Assembly: GCA_964575425.1 (NCBI GenBank)
Contig: CAZNRD010000017.1
Coordinates: 1-58,108, forward strand
Source of the DNA: DATEAV01 sp964575425
GTDB lineage: Bacteria; Chloroflexota; Anaerolineae; Anaerolineales; E44-bin32
Reading direction: 5' to 3'
Length of the DNA stretch: 58,108 nucleotides
This document shows, one piece after another, positions 27,848 through 37,198 of the stretch (positions within the stretch are counted from its first letter, which is position 1; every line of letters begins with the position of its first letter). Below the pieces are notes generated by a model, which was not told where the DNA came from, did not search any database, and saw nothing but the letters and a program-made list of their open reading frames with translations. The translations under genes and the position numbers were made by a program.

Positions 27848-29419
27848 TCAGGCGAGGTAATCCCGCAGGTGTCGGCTGCGCGTCGGGTGGCGCAGCTTGC
27901 GCAGGGCCTTGGCTTCGATCTGGCGGATGCGCTCCCGGGTGACGTTGAAGTACTTGCCCACTTCCTCAAGCGTGTGGTCCTTGCCGTCCACCAGACCGAA
28001 GCGCATCTCCAGCACCTGTCGTTCGCGTTCGGTGAGCACCGAGAGGGCGTTCTGGACCTGCTCCTTGAGCAGCTCGCGCGCTGCCGCGTCCACCGGCTCT
28101 GGCATGGTCTCATCTTCAATGAAATCCCCCAGCTGGCTCGATTCCTCAGCGCCCACCGGCGTCTCCAGCGACATCGGTTCCTGGGCAAGGCGGATGATGC
28201 GGCGCACTTTGGCCGCCGCCCGGCGCCATTTCCGGTCGAGCGCCGGCTCCACCATGCCTTCCTCGGCCGTCGCCCTGAGGATGGCGGACACCTCCTCCGG
28301 CTCCAGCAATTCCATCTCCAGCGCCAGTTCCTCCGAAGTGGGCTCGCGCCCCAGATCCTGCAGCAGTCGGCGCTGGATGCGCATCAGGCGGTTGATGGTC
28401 TCGACCATGTGCACGGGAATGCGGATGGTGCGCGCCTGATCGGCGATGGCGCGACTGATAGCCTGCCGGATCCACCAGGTGGCATAGGTGCTGAACTTGT
28501 AGCCCTTGGCGGCATCGAATTTCTCCACCGCCCGCAGCAGGCCGATGTTGCCCTCCTGGATCAGGTCGAGGAAGGCAATGCCCCTTCCCATGTAGCGCTT
28601 GGCCACGCTCACCACCAGGCGCAGGTTGGCCCGTATCAGCGCTGCCTGGGCCTCATCCGCCTTCATCCTCACGGCCCGAGCGTCGGCCTGCAGCGCCTCG
28701 GGCTCCGGCAGCCACCGCAGGAAGGTGCGCTTGCTGGGCAGCCCTTTGCCCTTTGCCAATCGCTCCGACAGGCGCGCCTGCACCCCAGGCGGCAAGAGGT
28801 AGGTCCCAACGAAGGCGTCGACAGCGTTGCGAGCCACCTGCTCCCATGCCGAGTCGCTGCCCCACACCCCGTTGTCCATCCAGGCTCGCAAGTAGGAGGG
28901 AGCATCTCCCTGCCAGGTTGTCCGCAGTTGGCGCGCCTCCTCGACGATCAGCTGCAGGTCTGGCGCCGGCTGCTTGAGCCGGCGCGTGTCCTCGAGGACG
29001 CGCTTCCAGGCTGTGCGCAGGTCGTCGAACAAGACTTGCTGGACCATGACGTACGAGTCGGCTGTCTTCGGCAGAGCAGCCCGGCCGGCGCGGATGCTTT
29101 CCGCCCGGCGCGCCGCCTGCATGCGCACCGTCAGCCAGAGCTCCTGGTCAGGATCGAGAAGCTCGACGCGGCCGATCTCCTTCAGGTACAGGCGGACGGG
29201 GTCATCCGCCAGCTCGCCAGCAGCGCCCTCCTCGAGTTTGAGGGCTTCGCCCGCTTCCTCCTCCAGCTCGGGCGCCTCGGTCAGATCGGGCTCGATATCC
29301 AGCGTCTCGCCGTCCAGCATGTCGACGGAATCCGAGTCGAACGCTGCTGGAACTTCGTCGTCCAGGTCAGCTGCGGTCGATTCGGGTTCCTTGGTCAGTC
29401 CGGTCTTGCGTCTGGTCAT
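27848..29419 (-). CDS. rpoD: Principal RNA polymerase sigma factor (sigma-70 family)
   Basis: The housekeeping sigma factor, 523 residues. An acidic N-terminal region (about 1-70) is followed by region 1.2 (DDPVRLYLKEIGRVELL, about 72-90). A non-conserved insert of about 150 residues separates this from region 2 (NLRLVVSVAKRYMGRGIAFL, then NIGLL, then FSTYATWWIRQAISRAI). Region 3 and region 4 (LTERERQVLEMRFGL and the helix-turn-helix VGKYFNVTRERIRQIEAKAL) follow. It begins six bases after dnaG, so they are co-transcribed. The TTGACx/TAnAAT promoters seen in this window fit this class of sigma factor. Confidence 0.95.
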   Translation of the reverse strand: MTRRKTGLTKEPESTAADLDDEVPAAFDSDSVDMLDGETLDIEPDLTEAPELEEEAGEALKLEEGAAGELADDPVRLYLKEIGRVELLDPDQELWLTVRMQAARRAESIRAGRAALPKTADSYVMVQQVLFDDLRTAWKRVLEDTRRLKQPAPDLQLIVEEARQLRTTWQGDAPSYLRAWMDNGVWGSDSAWEQVARNAVDAFVGTYLLPPGVQARLSERLAKGKGLPSKRTFLRWLPEPEALQADARAVRMKADEAQAALIRANLRLVVSVAKRYMGRGIAFLDLIQEGNIGLLRAVEKFDAAKGYKFSTYATWWIRQAISRAIADQARTIRIPVHMVETINRLMRIQRRLLQDLGREPTSEELALEMELLEPEEVSAILRATAEEGMVEPALDRKWRRAAAKVRRIIRLAQEPMSLETPVGAEESSQLGDFIEDETMPEPVDAAARELLKEQVQNALSVLTERERQVLEMRFGLVDGKDHTLEEVGKYFNVTRERIRQIEAKALRKLRHPTRSRHLRDYLA

Positions 29420-29425
29420 CGAAGT

Positions 29426-31351
29426 CTACCGGCGATCCTCGGTCGTCCACACGGGCCGGCTGACGCGAGGCCCCGCCAGCGCCTGGTCCAGCCGCGCCCA
29501 ATCGCGTGAGAGCCGCATCACTTCGCGGCTGAGCTCGAGCGCTGTCGGCAGATCTCCCTGCTCCTGCGCCACCAGCTGTTGAAACTGCACCTGGCTGCGG
29601 ATTCCTGCCAGGTTGCGCTTCCTCAGTCGCAAGAAACTTGCCACAATCTCTTCCTGCACCCTCGCCTCGTTCAGAGCCAGGGTCGCCGCCTCCGCCTCGA
29701 GAGACAGCGCAATGCTCAGGACCGGCTCTTCCATGTTGTGCCGCCAATGCTGGGCAGGCTCATCATCAACCTGGCCCAGGGCGCCACGGATGGCGTGAAA
29801 GATAACCTGACGCTCCGTTCCTGTAAAGTCCTGCGCCGACAGGCGTTCCAGGCCAAGGGCATGCAGCTGCCGGTCGACGCGATACAGCACCTCCGGATCG
29901 CGCAGAAGGACGCCAAGGCAGAAGCACTCAACACGGGCGGGGTCGCGCGGCGCCGACACAGACTCGGCGGGGGCGGCGGCCTGGGCCGCGGTCCGGCCGC
30001 GTCGGGTTGGTGCCGCTGTCGGCCGCCAGGACTGCAGCGTTCGCTCGTCCACCTTCAGCCGGCGCGCCAGCGCCTGCCGGTAGGCATCGCGTTCCACCGG
30101 ATCGGCGACATCCTCGATCAGCGGCAGCACCGTGCGAGCGACCTCTGCTTTCACCTTGGCATCTTCGAGGTTGCGGCCGCGGGTGATCACCTCGAGCACG
30201 TAGGCCACCACCGGCTGCGCCGCCGCCACCATCTCGCCCCAGGCCGCCGGGTCTCGGGCCACTACCTCGTCGGGATCCTGATCCAACGGAAGAGTGACCA
30301 CGCGCAGCTCCGCGTCCAGCCGGCCCTCATAGCGGACCAGGCCCCGGGCGTCGAAGACCGGGTCCGCCTGACGTTCAAGCGCCTCACGCGCCAGCGTCAG
30401 GCCGCGCAGCGTGGCCTGATCTCCGGCGGCATCGGGGTCGAGAGCCAGCACCATGCGGCGGGCGAAGCGTTTGAGCAGGCGCAGCTGGTCCTCCGACAGG
30501 GCCGTTCCCATCGGAGAGACGACGTTGGCAAACCCTGCCTGGTGCAGGGCGATGACGTCCAGGTAGCCCTCGACGATCACGGCTTGCCCTGCCTGCCGGA
30601 TGGCCTTGCGCGCCTTGTCGAGCCCGTACAGCAGCCTGCCCTTGTCGAAGATAGGGGTCTGCGGCGAATTGAGAAACTTGGGGACATCGTTCGGATCGAC
30701 GATCCGTGCGCCGAAACCCGCCATGCGGCCGCGGGCATCGCGAATGGGGATCATGATGCGATGACGGAAGCGGTCGTGGTGGCCTCCGCCCTGCCGTTCG
30801 CTGAGCAGCCCGGCCTCCACCTGCTCCTTCTCGCTGAAACCCTTCTGCCGCAGGTAGTTGAGCAGGGCATCCCACGACACAGGCGCGTAGCCAATCTCAA
30901 ACTGTTCGAGCGTCTCCTCCCGGAGCCCACGGCCGCAGAGGTATTCTCGCACCTGAGCGCCGGCGCTGCTCTCCAGCAGCATGTGGCGGTAGAAGACCAC
31001 GGCCGCATCGAGCTCCTCCCTCAGCCGCCGATGGGCTTCCTCCTCCGCCTCCTGCTCGGGACGCTGCGGCCGCACCTCGACCCCGGCTCGCTGCGCCAGC
31101 TGACGCAGCGCCTCGGGGAAGTCCCAGCCCTCCTTCTTCATCACGAACTTGAAGATGTCCCCGCCCTCGTTGCACGCGCCGAAGCAGCGCCACGTTCCGC
31201 TTTCCGGAAAGACAACGAAGGCCGGGGTGCGCGTGTTGGGATGGAAGGGGCAGAAGCCGGTGTAATTCCTGCCGGAGCGGCGCAGCTTGACCGTCTCGCC
31301 GATCAACTCAACGACGTCGATCCGGTCCTTGATCTCCTCAACCACATCCAT
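29426..31351 (-). CDS. dnaG: DNA primase
   Basis: It makes RNA primers at the replication fork. The product is 641 residues. The N-terminal zinc ribbon has Cys34, His37, Cys56 and Cys60; the last pair is spaced CxxxC rather than the usual CxxC. The TOPRIM catalytic core has VIVEGYLDVIALHQAG (Glu) and LALDPDAAGDQA (Asp-x-Asp type). A C-terminal helical domain (about 460-640) would contact the DnaB helicase. It lies 34 bases after glyQS and six before rpoD. Confidence 0.95.
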   Translation of the reverse strand: MDVVEEIKDRIDVVELIGETVKLRRSGRNYTGFCPFHPNTRTPAFVVFPESGTWRCFGACNEGGDIFKFVMKKEGWDFPEALRQLAQRAGVEVRPQRPEQEAEEEAHRRLREELDAAVVFYRHMLLESSAGAQVREYLCGRGLREETLEQFEIGYAPVSWDALLNYLRQKGFSEKEQVEAGLLSERQGGGHHDRFRHRIMIPIRDARGRMAGFGARIVDPNDVPKFLNSPQTPIFDKGRLLYGLDKARKAIRQAGQAVIVEGYLDVIALHQAGFANVVSPMGTALSEDQLRLLKRFARRMVLALDPDAAGDQATLRGLTLAREALERQADPVFDARGLVRYEGRLDAELRVVTLPLDQDPDEVVARDPAAWGEMVAAAQPVVAYVLEVITRGRNLEDAKVKAEVARTVLPLIEDVADPVERDAYRQALARRLKVDERTLQSWRPTAAPTRRGRTAAQAAAPAESVSAPRDPARVECFCLGVLLRDPEVLYRVDRQLHALGLERLSAQDFTGTERQVIFHAIRGALGQVDDEPAQHWRHNMEEPVLSIALSLEAEAATLALNEARVQEEIVASFLRLRKRNLAGIRSQVQFQQLVAQEQGDLPTALELSREVMRLSRDWARLDQALAGPRVSRPVWTTEDRR

Positions 31352-31385
31352 CGATGCACTCAGCCCCGATCACGCCTCTCACTCA

Positions 31386-34300
31386 TCAGAACCCTTCAAG
31401 CCTGGAGAGGTCGGCCACCCCGCTGGCCAGCGCTACGATGCGCTGCAGCAGCGCCAGGCGGTTGTCGCGAAGCGACGGGTCCTCCGCCATAACCAGGACA
31501 TCTTCGAAGAAGCGGGTGATGGCTGGGATCATGGGCTCGAAGGCCGCCAGGAAGTCGTCCACCGAGCCGGCGGCGCGCGGGCGAGCTTCGGCCAGCGTCA
31601 GCGCCTCATACAGCGCGCCTTCCGCCGGCTCGACAAACCGCGCTGCATCAACAGCGTACGTCCGCGGCTGGTCGCGCGTGATGCGCACGCAGCGGGCGTG
31701 GGACTGCAGGATCTGCGGCCAGTCCGTCCTCTTGACCCACGCCGCAAGCTGGCCTGCTGCCTCGGCGGCGCCGGCCGGATCATGGCCCTGGGCGGTCACC
31801 ACCGCCTCGGCTACGTCGTAGCGATGGTCCGCCTCCAGCAGATTCCGCAACCGAGCGACGAGGAAGGCCAGGCACTCGGCCTCCACCTGTGGCCCCGCCG
31901 GAATCGGCAGCCCCTCAGCCGCTGCCCTTAGCCCGCGCCGCAAATCAAAGCGCACCTTGCGCGCAATCAACGTCTGCGCCACCGCGATCGCCGCCCGCCG
32001 CAGTGCAAACGGATCGCCTGCGCCGCTCGGCTGCAGGCCGGCGGCAAACAGGCCGATGAGCGTGTCCAGGCGATCGGCCAGCCCCAGCGCCAGCCCGATG
32101 GGGCTCTGCGGCAGCTCATCTCCAGCGAAGCGCGGCAGATGATGCTCGAAGATGGCCTGGCAGACCTCCTCCGGCTCGCCCGAAGCCCGGGCGTACTCGC
32201 GCCCCATCTCCCCCTGCAGGCTTGTCATCTCGACCACCATGCGTGTCGCTAGGTCCGCCTTGGATAGATGAGCCGCCCGGAGCGCCAGGCGAAGCTCCTG
32301 CGGGCTCAGACCGAGGTCGCGGCCCAGTATCTCCACCAGGCGCAGCAGGCGTTTGACCTTGTCGAGCATCGAGCCCAGCTGAGTCTGGAAGGTGAGCGTT
32401 GCCAGGCGGGGGACGTAGGCCTCCAGCGGCTGTTCCAGGTCCCGGCGAACGAAGTAGGCCGCGTCGGCGAAGCGCGCGCGTAGCACCTGTTCATTGCCAT
32501 GCCTGACGTACTCCAGCCCATGGCCGTTTCCGTTGCGCACGGCGACGAAATGCGGCAGCAGCTTCCCGTCACGCTCAACCGGGAAGTAGCGCTGGTGCTT
32601 TTTCATCACCGCTACCAGCACCTGGCGCGGCAGGTTGAGGAACTCGGGATCAAACGAGCCCAAGAGGACCGTCGGGGCCTCGACCAGATTGGCCACCTCG
32701 GCCAGGAGGTCGGGGTCCTCCGGCACATGTCCACCGACGCCGCGCGCCAGCTCTTGGGCCTGTCGGGCAATCCTCTGGCGGCGCTCGCCGGCGTCCAGGA
32801 CGATCCCCTGCTCATCCAGGACACGGGCATAGGCCGAGGCATCGGGCAACAACATGGACTCTGGCTCGCGAAACCGCATGGACCGAGTCCTCCGGCCTGC
32901 TTGCAGACCGGCATAGGACAACGGCACACCGTGGCTGCCGTGCAGCGCCACCAGCCATCGAATCGGCCGCGAGAATGCCACCGCACCGGCGCTCCAGCGC
33001 ATCGTCCTTTCAAACCGCAGGCCCGCGATCAGGTCCGGAACCAACCGGCCGAGCACATCGTCTGCGGCCAACCCGGCCTGGCGGACCTCCGCCACCGCGT
33101 ACCGGCCTCCCTCCAACTCCTGCACCCGAAGGGACTCCACGGGAACGCCCCGGCTCCTGGCGAACCCTTCCGCCGCGGCCGTAGGGCGGCCCTGGGAATC
33201 GAAGGCCCGGTCCGCAGGCGGACCTTTGATGACGAGAACCGATTCGCTCTGCCTGGGCGCCAGGACATCCACCAGGACCGCGATACGGCGCGGCGTGCCA
33301 TGGCATCGGACCGGCCCATGCTCGAGTCGGTTCGCGCGCAGCGCCTCGACGAAGGCCCTCTCCAGCTGCGACAGCGCCGAGGCCAGGTCTGCCGCCGGCA
33401 GCTCCTCCGTACCGATCTCCAGCATGAATGGCGCCGGCGAGGTCGGAGGAGCCCCGTCGCCGGCCTGCTCTGCCGGCGGGGCTGTTGCGGCGAACGCACG
33501 CCCGCTCCAGGGGAAGCCGGCAGCCTGGCGCTGAGCCAGGTACGTTTCGGCTGCTCGACGCGCCAGGTCTCGCATGCGCCCGAACAGAGCAGCACGTTCC
33601 GCCACGCCGATGGCGCCGCGAGCGTCGAGCAGGTTGAACGTGTGGGAGCACTTCAATACGCAATCATGCGCCGGCTGCACCAGCCCCGCCGCCAGCGCAG
33701 CGCGGGCTTCGGCCTCGTACTCCTCGAACAGCGTGCGCAGCCGCTCGACGTCCGCTGTCTCAAAGTTGTAGCGGCTGAACTCGCGTTCCGCCTGCAGCAT
33801 CAGGTCGCCGTAGGTTAGCTGCTCATTCCAACGAATCTCCACGAAGCTGCTCACATCCTGCAGCGCCATCAGAATGCGTTCGAGCCCATACGTGATCTCG
33901 ACCGACACTGGGTCGAGCACCTGTCCGCCGGCCTGCTGGAAGTAGGTAAACTGCGTGATCTCCTGGCCGTCGAGCCACACCTCCCAGCCGAGCCCCCACG
34001 CGCCCAGCGCCGGCGACTCCCAGTTGTCCTCCACGAAGCGAATGTCGTGCAGCGCGGGATCGACCCCCAGGGCGATCAGCGAGCGCAGGTAACGCTCCTG
34101 CGAGTCGCCGGGGTCGGGTTTGAGGATCACCTGAAACTGATAGTAGTGCTGCCAGCGATTGGGGTTCTCGCCATAGCGGCCATCGCTGGGACGGATCGAC
34201 GGCTCGACGTAAGCCACCCACCAGGGCTCCGGCCCCAGGACGCGCAGGAAGGTGGCCGGGTTCATCGTGCCCGCGCCGACCTCGGTGTGGTACGGCTGCC

Positions 34301-34415
34301 ACAGGATGCATCCCTGGTCTGCCCAGTACTCCTGCAGCGCCAGGATGACCTGTTGAAAGGTTGGGCCGATGCGGCTGTTTGTCAAGGACTGCTCCCTCTC
34401 CCAGACACAGGCCAT
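31386..34415 (-). CDS. glyQS: Glycyl-tRNA synthetase, fused alpha and beta subunits
   Basis: It charges tRNA-Gly. In most bacteria this enzyme is an alpha2beta2 tetramer from two genes; here a single 1009-residue chain carries both. The alpha-type class II catalytic part covers about 15-305 (YWADQGCILWQPYHTEVGAGT, LGPEPWWVAYVEPSIRPSDG). A Pro/Ala linker spans about 310-330. The beta-type part starts at FMLEIGTEELPAADL (about 331) and runs to a C-terminal anticodon-binding-like domain. ATG 34415 is used; TTG 34385, with GGGAG upstream, is an equally good alternative. It sits between recO and dnaG. Confidence 0.95.
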   Translation of the reverse strand: MACVWEREQSLTNSRIGPTFQQVILALQEYWADQGCILWQPYHTEVGAGTMNPATFLRVLGPEPWWVAYVEPSIRPSDGRYGENPNRWQHYYQFQVILKPDPGDSQERYLRSLIALGVDPALHDIRFVEDNWESPALGAWGLGWEVWLDGQEITQFTYFQQAGGQVLDPVSVEITYGLERILMALQDVSSFVEIRWNEQLTYGDLMLQAEREFSRYNFETADVERLRTLFEEYEAEARAALAAGLVQPAHDCVLKCSHTFNLLDARGAIGVAERAALFGRMRDLARRAAETYLAQRQAAGFPWSGRAFAATAPPAEQAGDGAPPTSPAPFMLEIGTEELPAADLASALSQLERAFVEALRANRLEHGPVRCHGTPRRIAVLVDVLAPRQSESVLVIKGPPADRAFDSQGRPTAAAEGFARSRGVPVESLRVQELEGGRYAVAEVRQAGLAADDVLGRLVPDLIAGLRFERTMRWSAGAVAFSRPIRWLVALHGSHGVPLSYAGLQAGRRTRSMRFREPESMLLPDASAYARVLDEQGIVLDAGERRQRIARQAQELARGVGGHVPEDPDLLAEVANLVEAPTVLLGSFDPEFLNLPRQVLVAVMKKHQRYFPVERDGKLLPHFVAVRNGNGHGLEYVRHGNEQVLRARFADAAYFVRRDLEQPLEAYVPRLATLTFQTQLGSMLDKVKRLLRLVEILGRDLGLSPQELRLALRAAHLSKADLATRMVVEMTSLQGEMGREYARASGEPEEVCQAIFEHHLPRFAGDELPQSPIGLALGLADRLDTLIGLFAAGLQPSGAGDPFALRRAAIAVAQTLIARKVRFDLRRGLRAAAEGLPIPAGPQVEAECLAFLVARLRNLLEADHRYDVAEAVVTAQGHDPAGAAEAAGQLAAWVKRTDWPQILQSHARCVRITRDQPRTYAVDAARFVEPAEGALYEALTLAEARPRAAGSVDDFLAAFEPMIPAITRFFEDVLVMAEDPSLRDNRLALLQRIVALASGVADLSRLEGF

Positions 34416-34438
34416 TGGCCGCCTCGGATGGGCGCGCG

Positions 34439-35221
34439 TCAGGCCATCTCGACGTTCCCCGCCAGAAGCCCTCGCAGTCGCTTGAGGAAGGCCGGCGTGT
34501 GCAGCCTGCGCTCAAGCAGATAAGAGAGATAGGTTTCCATCAGCCGCCGCACCTCGGCCTCAGTGTCTACTCCGACGCGAACGGATGCGGCTGCAGCGTA
34601 GCTGCTCCTCTGCAGGTGGCGCAGCAGCTTGAGCGCTGGAAGCGAGATCGGCTGCGCCTCCTTGCGCCCCGCTCCGCAGGCGGGACACAGCACGCCTCCG
34701 TCACGCCCCGAGAAGTACTGCGCCTGCGGCCGCACCTCGGCGGCGCACGAAACGCACTGGAAGAGCTGCGGCCGATATCCCGCCAGTTCTAGCAGCCGCA
34801 GCTCAAAGTAGTGCACCACAATCCCCGGCGGGTCTGCCTGGGAGAGCCGTTCCAGCGTCTCCGTCAGCAGACGGTAGAGCGGCCGGTTCTCCTCCTCCAC
34901 CCCGAAGCAGTCGACCAGCTCGACCACATAGGCGGCGTGCGCGAAGCGAACTAGGTCGTCCCGCAGCCCTTCGCACGTGCCGAGGGCCTCCGCCTGTGTC
35001 ACCACATCCAGCTCGCGCCCGCGCGCCAGCAGCACGTCGACGCGAGTGAACAGTTCCAGGTGGCCAGCCTTGCGTGACCGCGGCAGGCGCACGCCCTTGG
35101 CCACCACCCGCACTTTGCCCCGCCCCGGCGTGTAGAGCGTAAGCAGCCGGTCAGCCTCGCCCAGGTCCTGCCGACGCAGCACGACCGCTTCCGTCCGGTA
35201 CAGGCGATCCCGCGGGGACAC
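34439..35221 (-). CDS. recO: DNA repair protein RecO
   Basis: A recombination mediator that helps load RecA with RecR. It is 260 residues: an N-terminal OB fold (about 1-80), a helical part, and a zinc site with Cys156/159/179/182. The start is GTG 35221, exactly six bases after a TATAAT element, so the mRNA probably has no leader. It is the first gene of recO-glyQS-dnaG-rpoD. Confidence 0.93.
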   Translation of the reverse strand: MSPRDRLYRTEAVVLRRQDLGEADRLLTLYTPGRGKVRVVAKGVRLPRSRKAGHLELFTRVDVLLARGRELDVVTQAEALGTCEGLRDDLVRFAHAAYVVELVDCFGVEEENRPLYRLLTETLERLSQADPPGIVVHYFELRLLELAGYRPQLFQCVSCAAEVRPQAQYFSGRDGGVLCPACGAGRKEAQPISLPALKLLRHLQRSSYAAAASVRVGVDTEAEVRRLMETYLSYLLERRLHTPAFLKRLRGLLAGNVEMA

Positions 35222-35227
35222 AAACGG

Positions 35228-35233
35228 ATTATA
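35228..35233 (-). promoter_or_regulatory. -10 element TATAAT of the recO operon, predicted leaderless
   Basis: A perfect TATAAT on the minus strand ends six bases before the GTG start codon of recO, placing the mRNA start at the first base of that codon. No clear -35 hexamer is seen. Confidence 0.6.
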
Positions 35234-35351
35234 CTCCAGCCATCCTTCTTTCCTGGTCTTGCGTCAGGAGGGGAGGGATCAACGCGCGTGGCAGCAAGCG
35301 GAGGGGATTCAAGACCTACCCACTCGACGTCCGCACGCCATAGGAGCACAA

Positions 35352-36776
35352 GTGCCTGAGCAGGATATTGCTGTGGTTGGCCTGGGCGTCATGGGCCAGA
35401 ACCTCGCTCTCAACATCGAGCGGCGCGGGTATCGGGTCGCAGTCTACAACCGAACGCCGGCCGTGACGGAGCGTTATGCGGCCGAACGGGCCGGCGGCAA
35501 GGCCATTCGCCCATACGTCGCCCTCGCCGACCTGATTTCCTCCCTGCGCCGACCGCGCAAGGTCCTGCTCATGGTGAAGGCTGGGGCTCCGGTGGACAGC
35601 GTCCTCGACGAGATCCTGCCTCTGCTCGAGCCAGGCGACATCGTTATCGACGGCGGCAACTCGCACTTCGCCGATACCGCCCGCCGGGCCGAACGCCTCG
35701 CGGCAGCAGGCCTGCACTTTCTTGGCGTGGGCATCTCCGGCGGCGAAGAGGGCGCGCTGCACGGCCCCAGCCTGATGCCGGGCGGGGCACCCGAAGCCTA
35801 CGCCGCCGTCGAACCCATCCTCACCGCCATCGCCGCTCGCGCTGCAGACGGCTGCCCCTGCGTGGCCTACCTCGGGCCCCGCGGCGCGGGCCACTACGTG
35901 AAGATGGTGCACAACGGCATCGAGTACGCCGCCTTGCAGTTGATCGCCGAAACCTACGACCTGATGCGCCGGGGCCTGGGCCTATCCCCGCAGCGCGTCG
36001 CAGATGTCTTTTCTGAATGGAATGTGGGCGAACTCGCCTCGTACCTGGTTGAGATCACCGCTCCTGTCCTGAGGCGAATCGACCCGGAAACGGGCCAACC
36101 GCTCGTCGACGTGATCCTCGATCAGGCGGAACAGAAGGGAACCGGCCGCTGGACAGCGCATGAAGCGCTCGAGCTGGGCGTTCCTATCCCCACCCTCACC
36201 GCCGCGGTCGAGGCGCGCAGCCTTTCCGCGTTAAAGGACGAGCGCCTGCGCGCCGCCGACCTCCTGCAAAGCCCCGCCCCCGCGGAAACGGGCCAGCCGC
36301 TCACCAGCATCGACGGCTGCCGCCAGGCCCTCTTCGCCAGCCTCGTCACGGCCTACGCTCAAGGCTTCACGCTGCTGCGCAAGGCCTCGGGCACCCACGG
36401 ATTCAACCTTGACCTGGCTCGGGTAGCCCGCATCTGGCGGGCGGGCTGCATCATCCGCGCCTCCCTGCTGGAGGACATCCTCACGGCCTACTGCCAGGAG
36501 CCGGATCTGCCGAATCTGATCACGGCAGCGAACATCCGACCCATGCTCCTCGCCTGCCAGGCTGCCTGGCGCCAAGCGGTGCAGGCCATGGTTGAACTCA
36601 GCCTGCCGTCGCCAGCCATGGGTGCATCACTGGCCTACTTCGACGGTTACCGCAGCGCTCGCCTGCCGGCCAACCTCATCCAGGCGCAGCGCGACTGCTT
36701 CGGCGCTCACACGTACCAGCGCCTCGACCGCCCTGGTTCTTTCCACACGGATTGGGCAGACCTGCCCGAGACGTAA
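35352..36776 (+). CDS. gnd: 6-phosphogluconate dehydrogenase, decarboxylating
   Basis: An oxidative pentose-phosphate enzyme that converts 6-phosphogluconate to ribulose 5-phosphate with NADP or NAD. It is 474 residues, the long dimeric form. The nucleotide site VVGLGVMGQNLALNIERRGY lies at the N-terminus. The substrate-binding motif GISGGEEGALHGPSLMPGG and the catalytic segment HYVKMVHNGIEYA (Lys and Asn) follow. GTG 35352 has TAGGAG five bases upstream. It is on the opposite strand to all its neighbours and converges with cdd, eight bases apart. Confidence 0.95.
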   Translation: MPEQDIAVVGLGVMGQNLALNIERRGYRVAVYNRTPAVTERYAAERAGGKAIRPYVALADLISSLRRPRKVLLMVKAGAPVDSVLDEILPLLEPGDIVIDGGNSHFADTARRAERLAAAGLHFLGVGISGGEEGALHGPSLMPGGAPEAYAAVEPILTAIAARAADGCPCVAYLGPRGAGHYVKMVHNGIEYAALQLIAETYDLMRRGLGLSPQRVADVFSEWNVGELASYLVEITAPVLRRIDPETGQPLVDVILDQAEQKGTGRWTAHEALELGVPIPTLTAAVEARSLSALKDERLRAADLLQSPAPAETGQPLTSIDGCRQALFASLVTAYAQGFTLLRKASGTHGFNLDLARVARIWRAGCIIRASLLEDILTAYCQEPDLPNLITAANIRPMLLACQAAWRQAVQAMVELSLPSPAMGASLAYFDGYRSARLPANLIQAQRDCFGAHTYQRLDRPGSFHTDWADLPET

Positions 36777-36784
36777 CCCTGCGG

Positions 36785-37198
36785 CTAGGCCCGCCCCAGG
36801 TTGGCGGGGCCGAAGGCCTTCGGCAGAAGGTCCCTCACGGTGGTCTCGCCATTCAGGCGGCCCTGCGCGTCGGCGATCCAGACGATTGTGTCGAGGCCAA
36901 ACTCGGAGAGCGCCTGCCTGCAGGAGCCGCAGGGGGAGCCGCCGTCTTCGGTGACCACAGCAATTGCCTGGAAGGCGCGTTCCCCTTGGGCAACAGCCGT
37001 GAAGAGAGCGGTGCGTTCGGCGCACATGCCCACCGGGTAGGCTGCGTTCTCGACGTTCACACCCACGTAGACCTTGCCCGAATCGGCCAGCAGGGCCGCC
37101 CCCACGGCGTAGTTCGAGTAAGGAGCATAGGCGTTGCGCCGGGCCTGCCGCGCCCGCTCGATCAGGTCAGCCTTCTGCTGAGGCGTTGGTGTCTTCAT
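36785..37198 (-). CDS. cdd: Cytidine deaminase
   Basis: It deaminates cytidine and deoxycytidine in pyrimidine salvage. It is 137 residues, the tetrameric class with three cysteine zinc ligands: Cys59 with catalytic Glu61 (MCAERTAL) and Cys90/Cys93 (SPCGSCRQ). The substrate motif NVENAAYP is intact. The gene overlaps the end of the CorC-type gene by 32 bases, so they form one unit. Confidence 0.95.
   Translation of the reverse strand: MKTPTPQQKADLIERARQARRNAYAPYSNYAVGAALLADSGKVYVGVNVENAAYPVGMCAERTALFTAVAQGERAFQAIAVVTEDGGSPCGSCRQALSEFGLDTIVWIADAQGRLNGETTVRDLLPKAFGPANLGRA

Noticed and set aside
34385..34438. A T-box or riboswitch before the glycyl-tRNA synthetase gene
   Set aside because: The gap to recO is only 23 bases and holds no T-box elements; the gene is internal to an operon.
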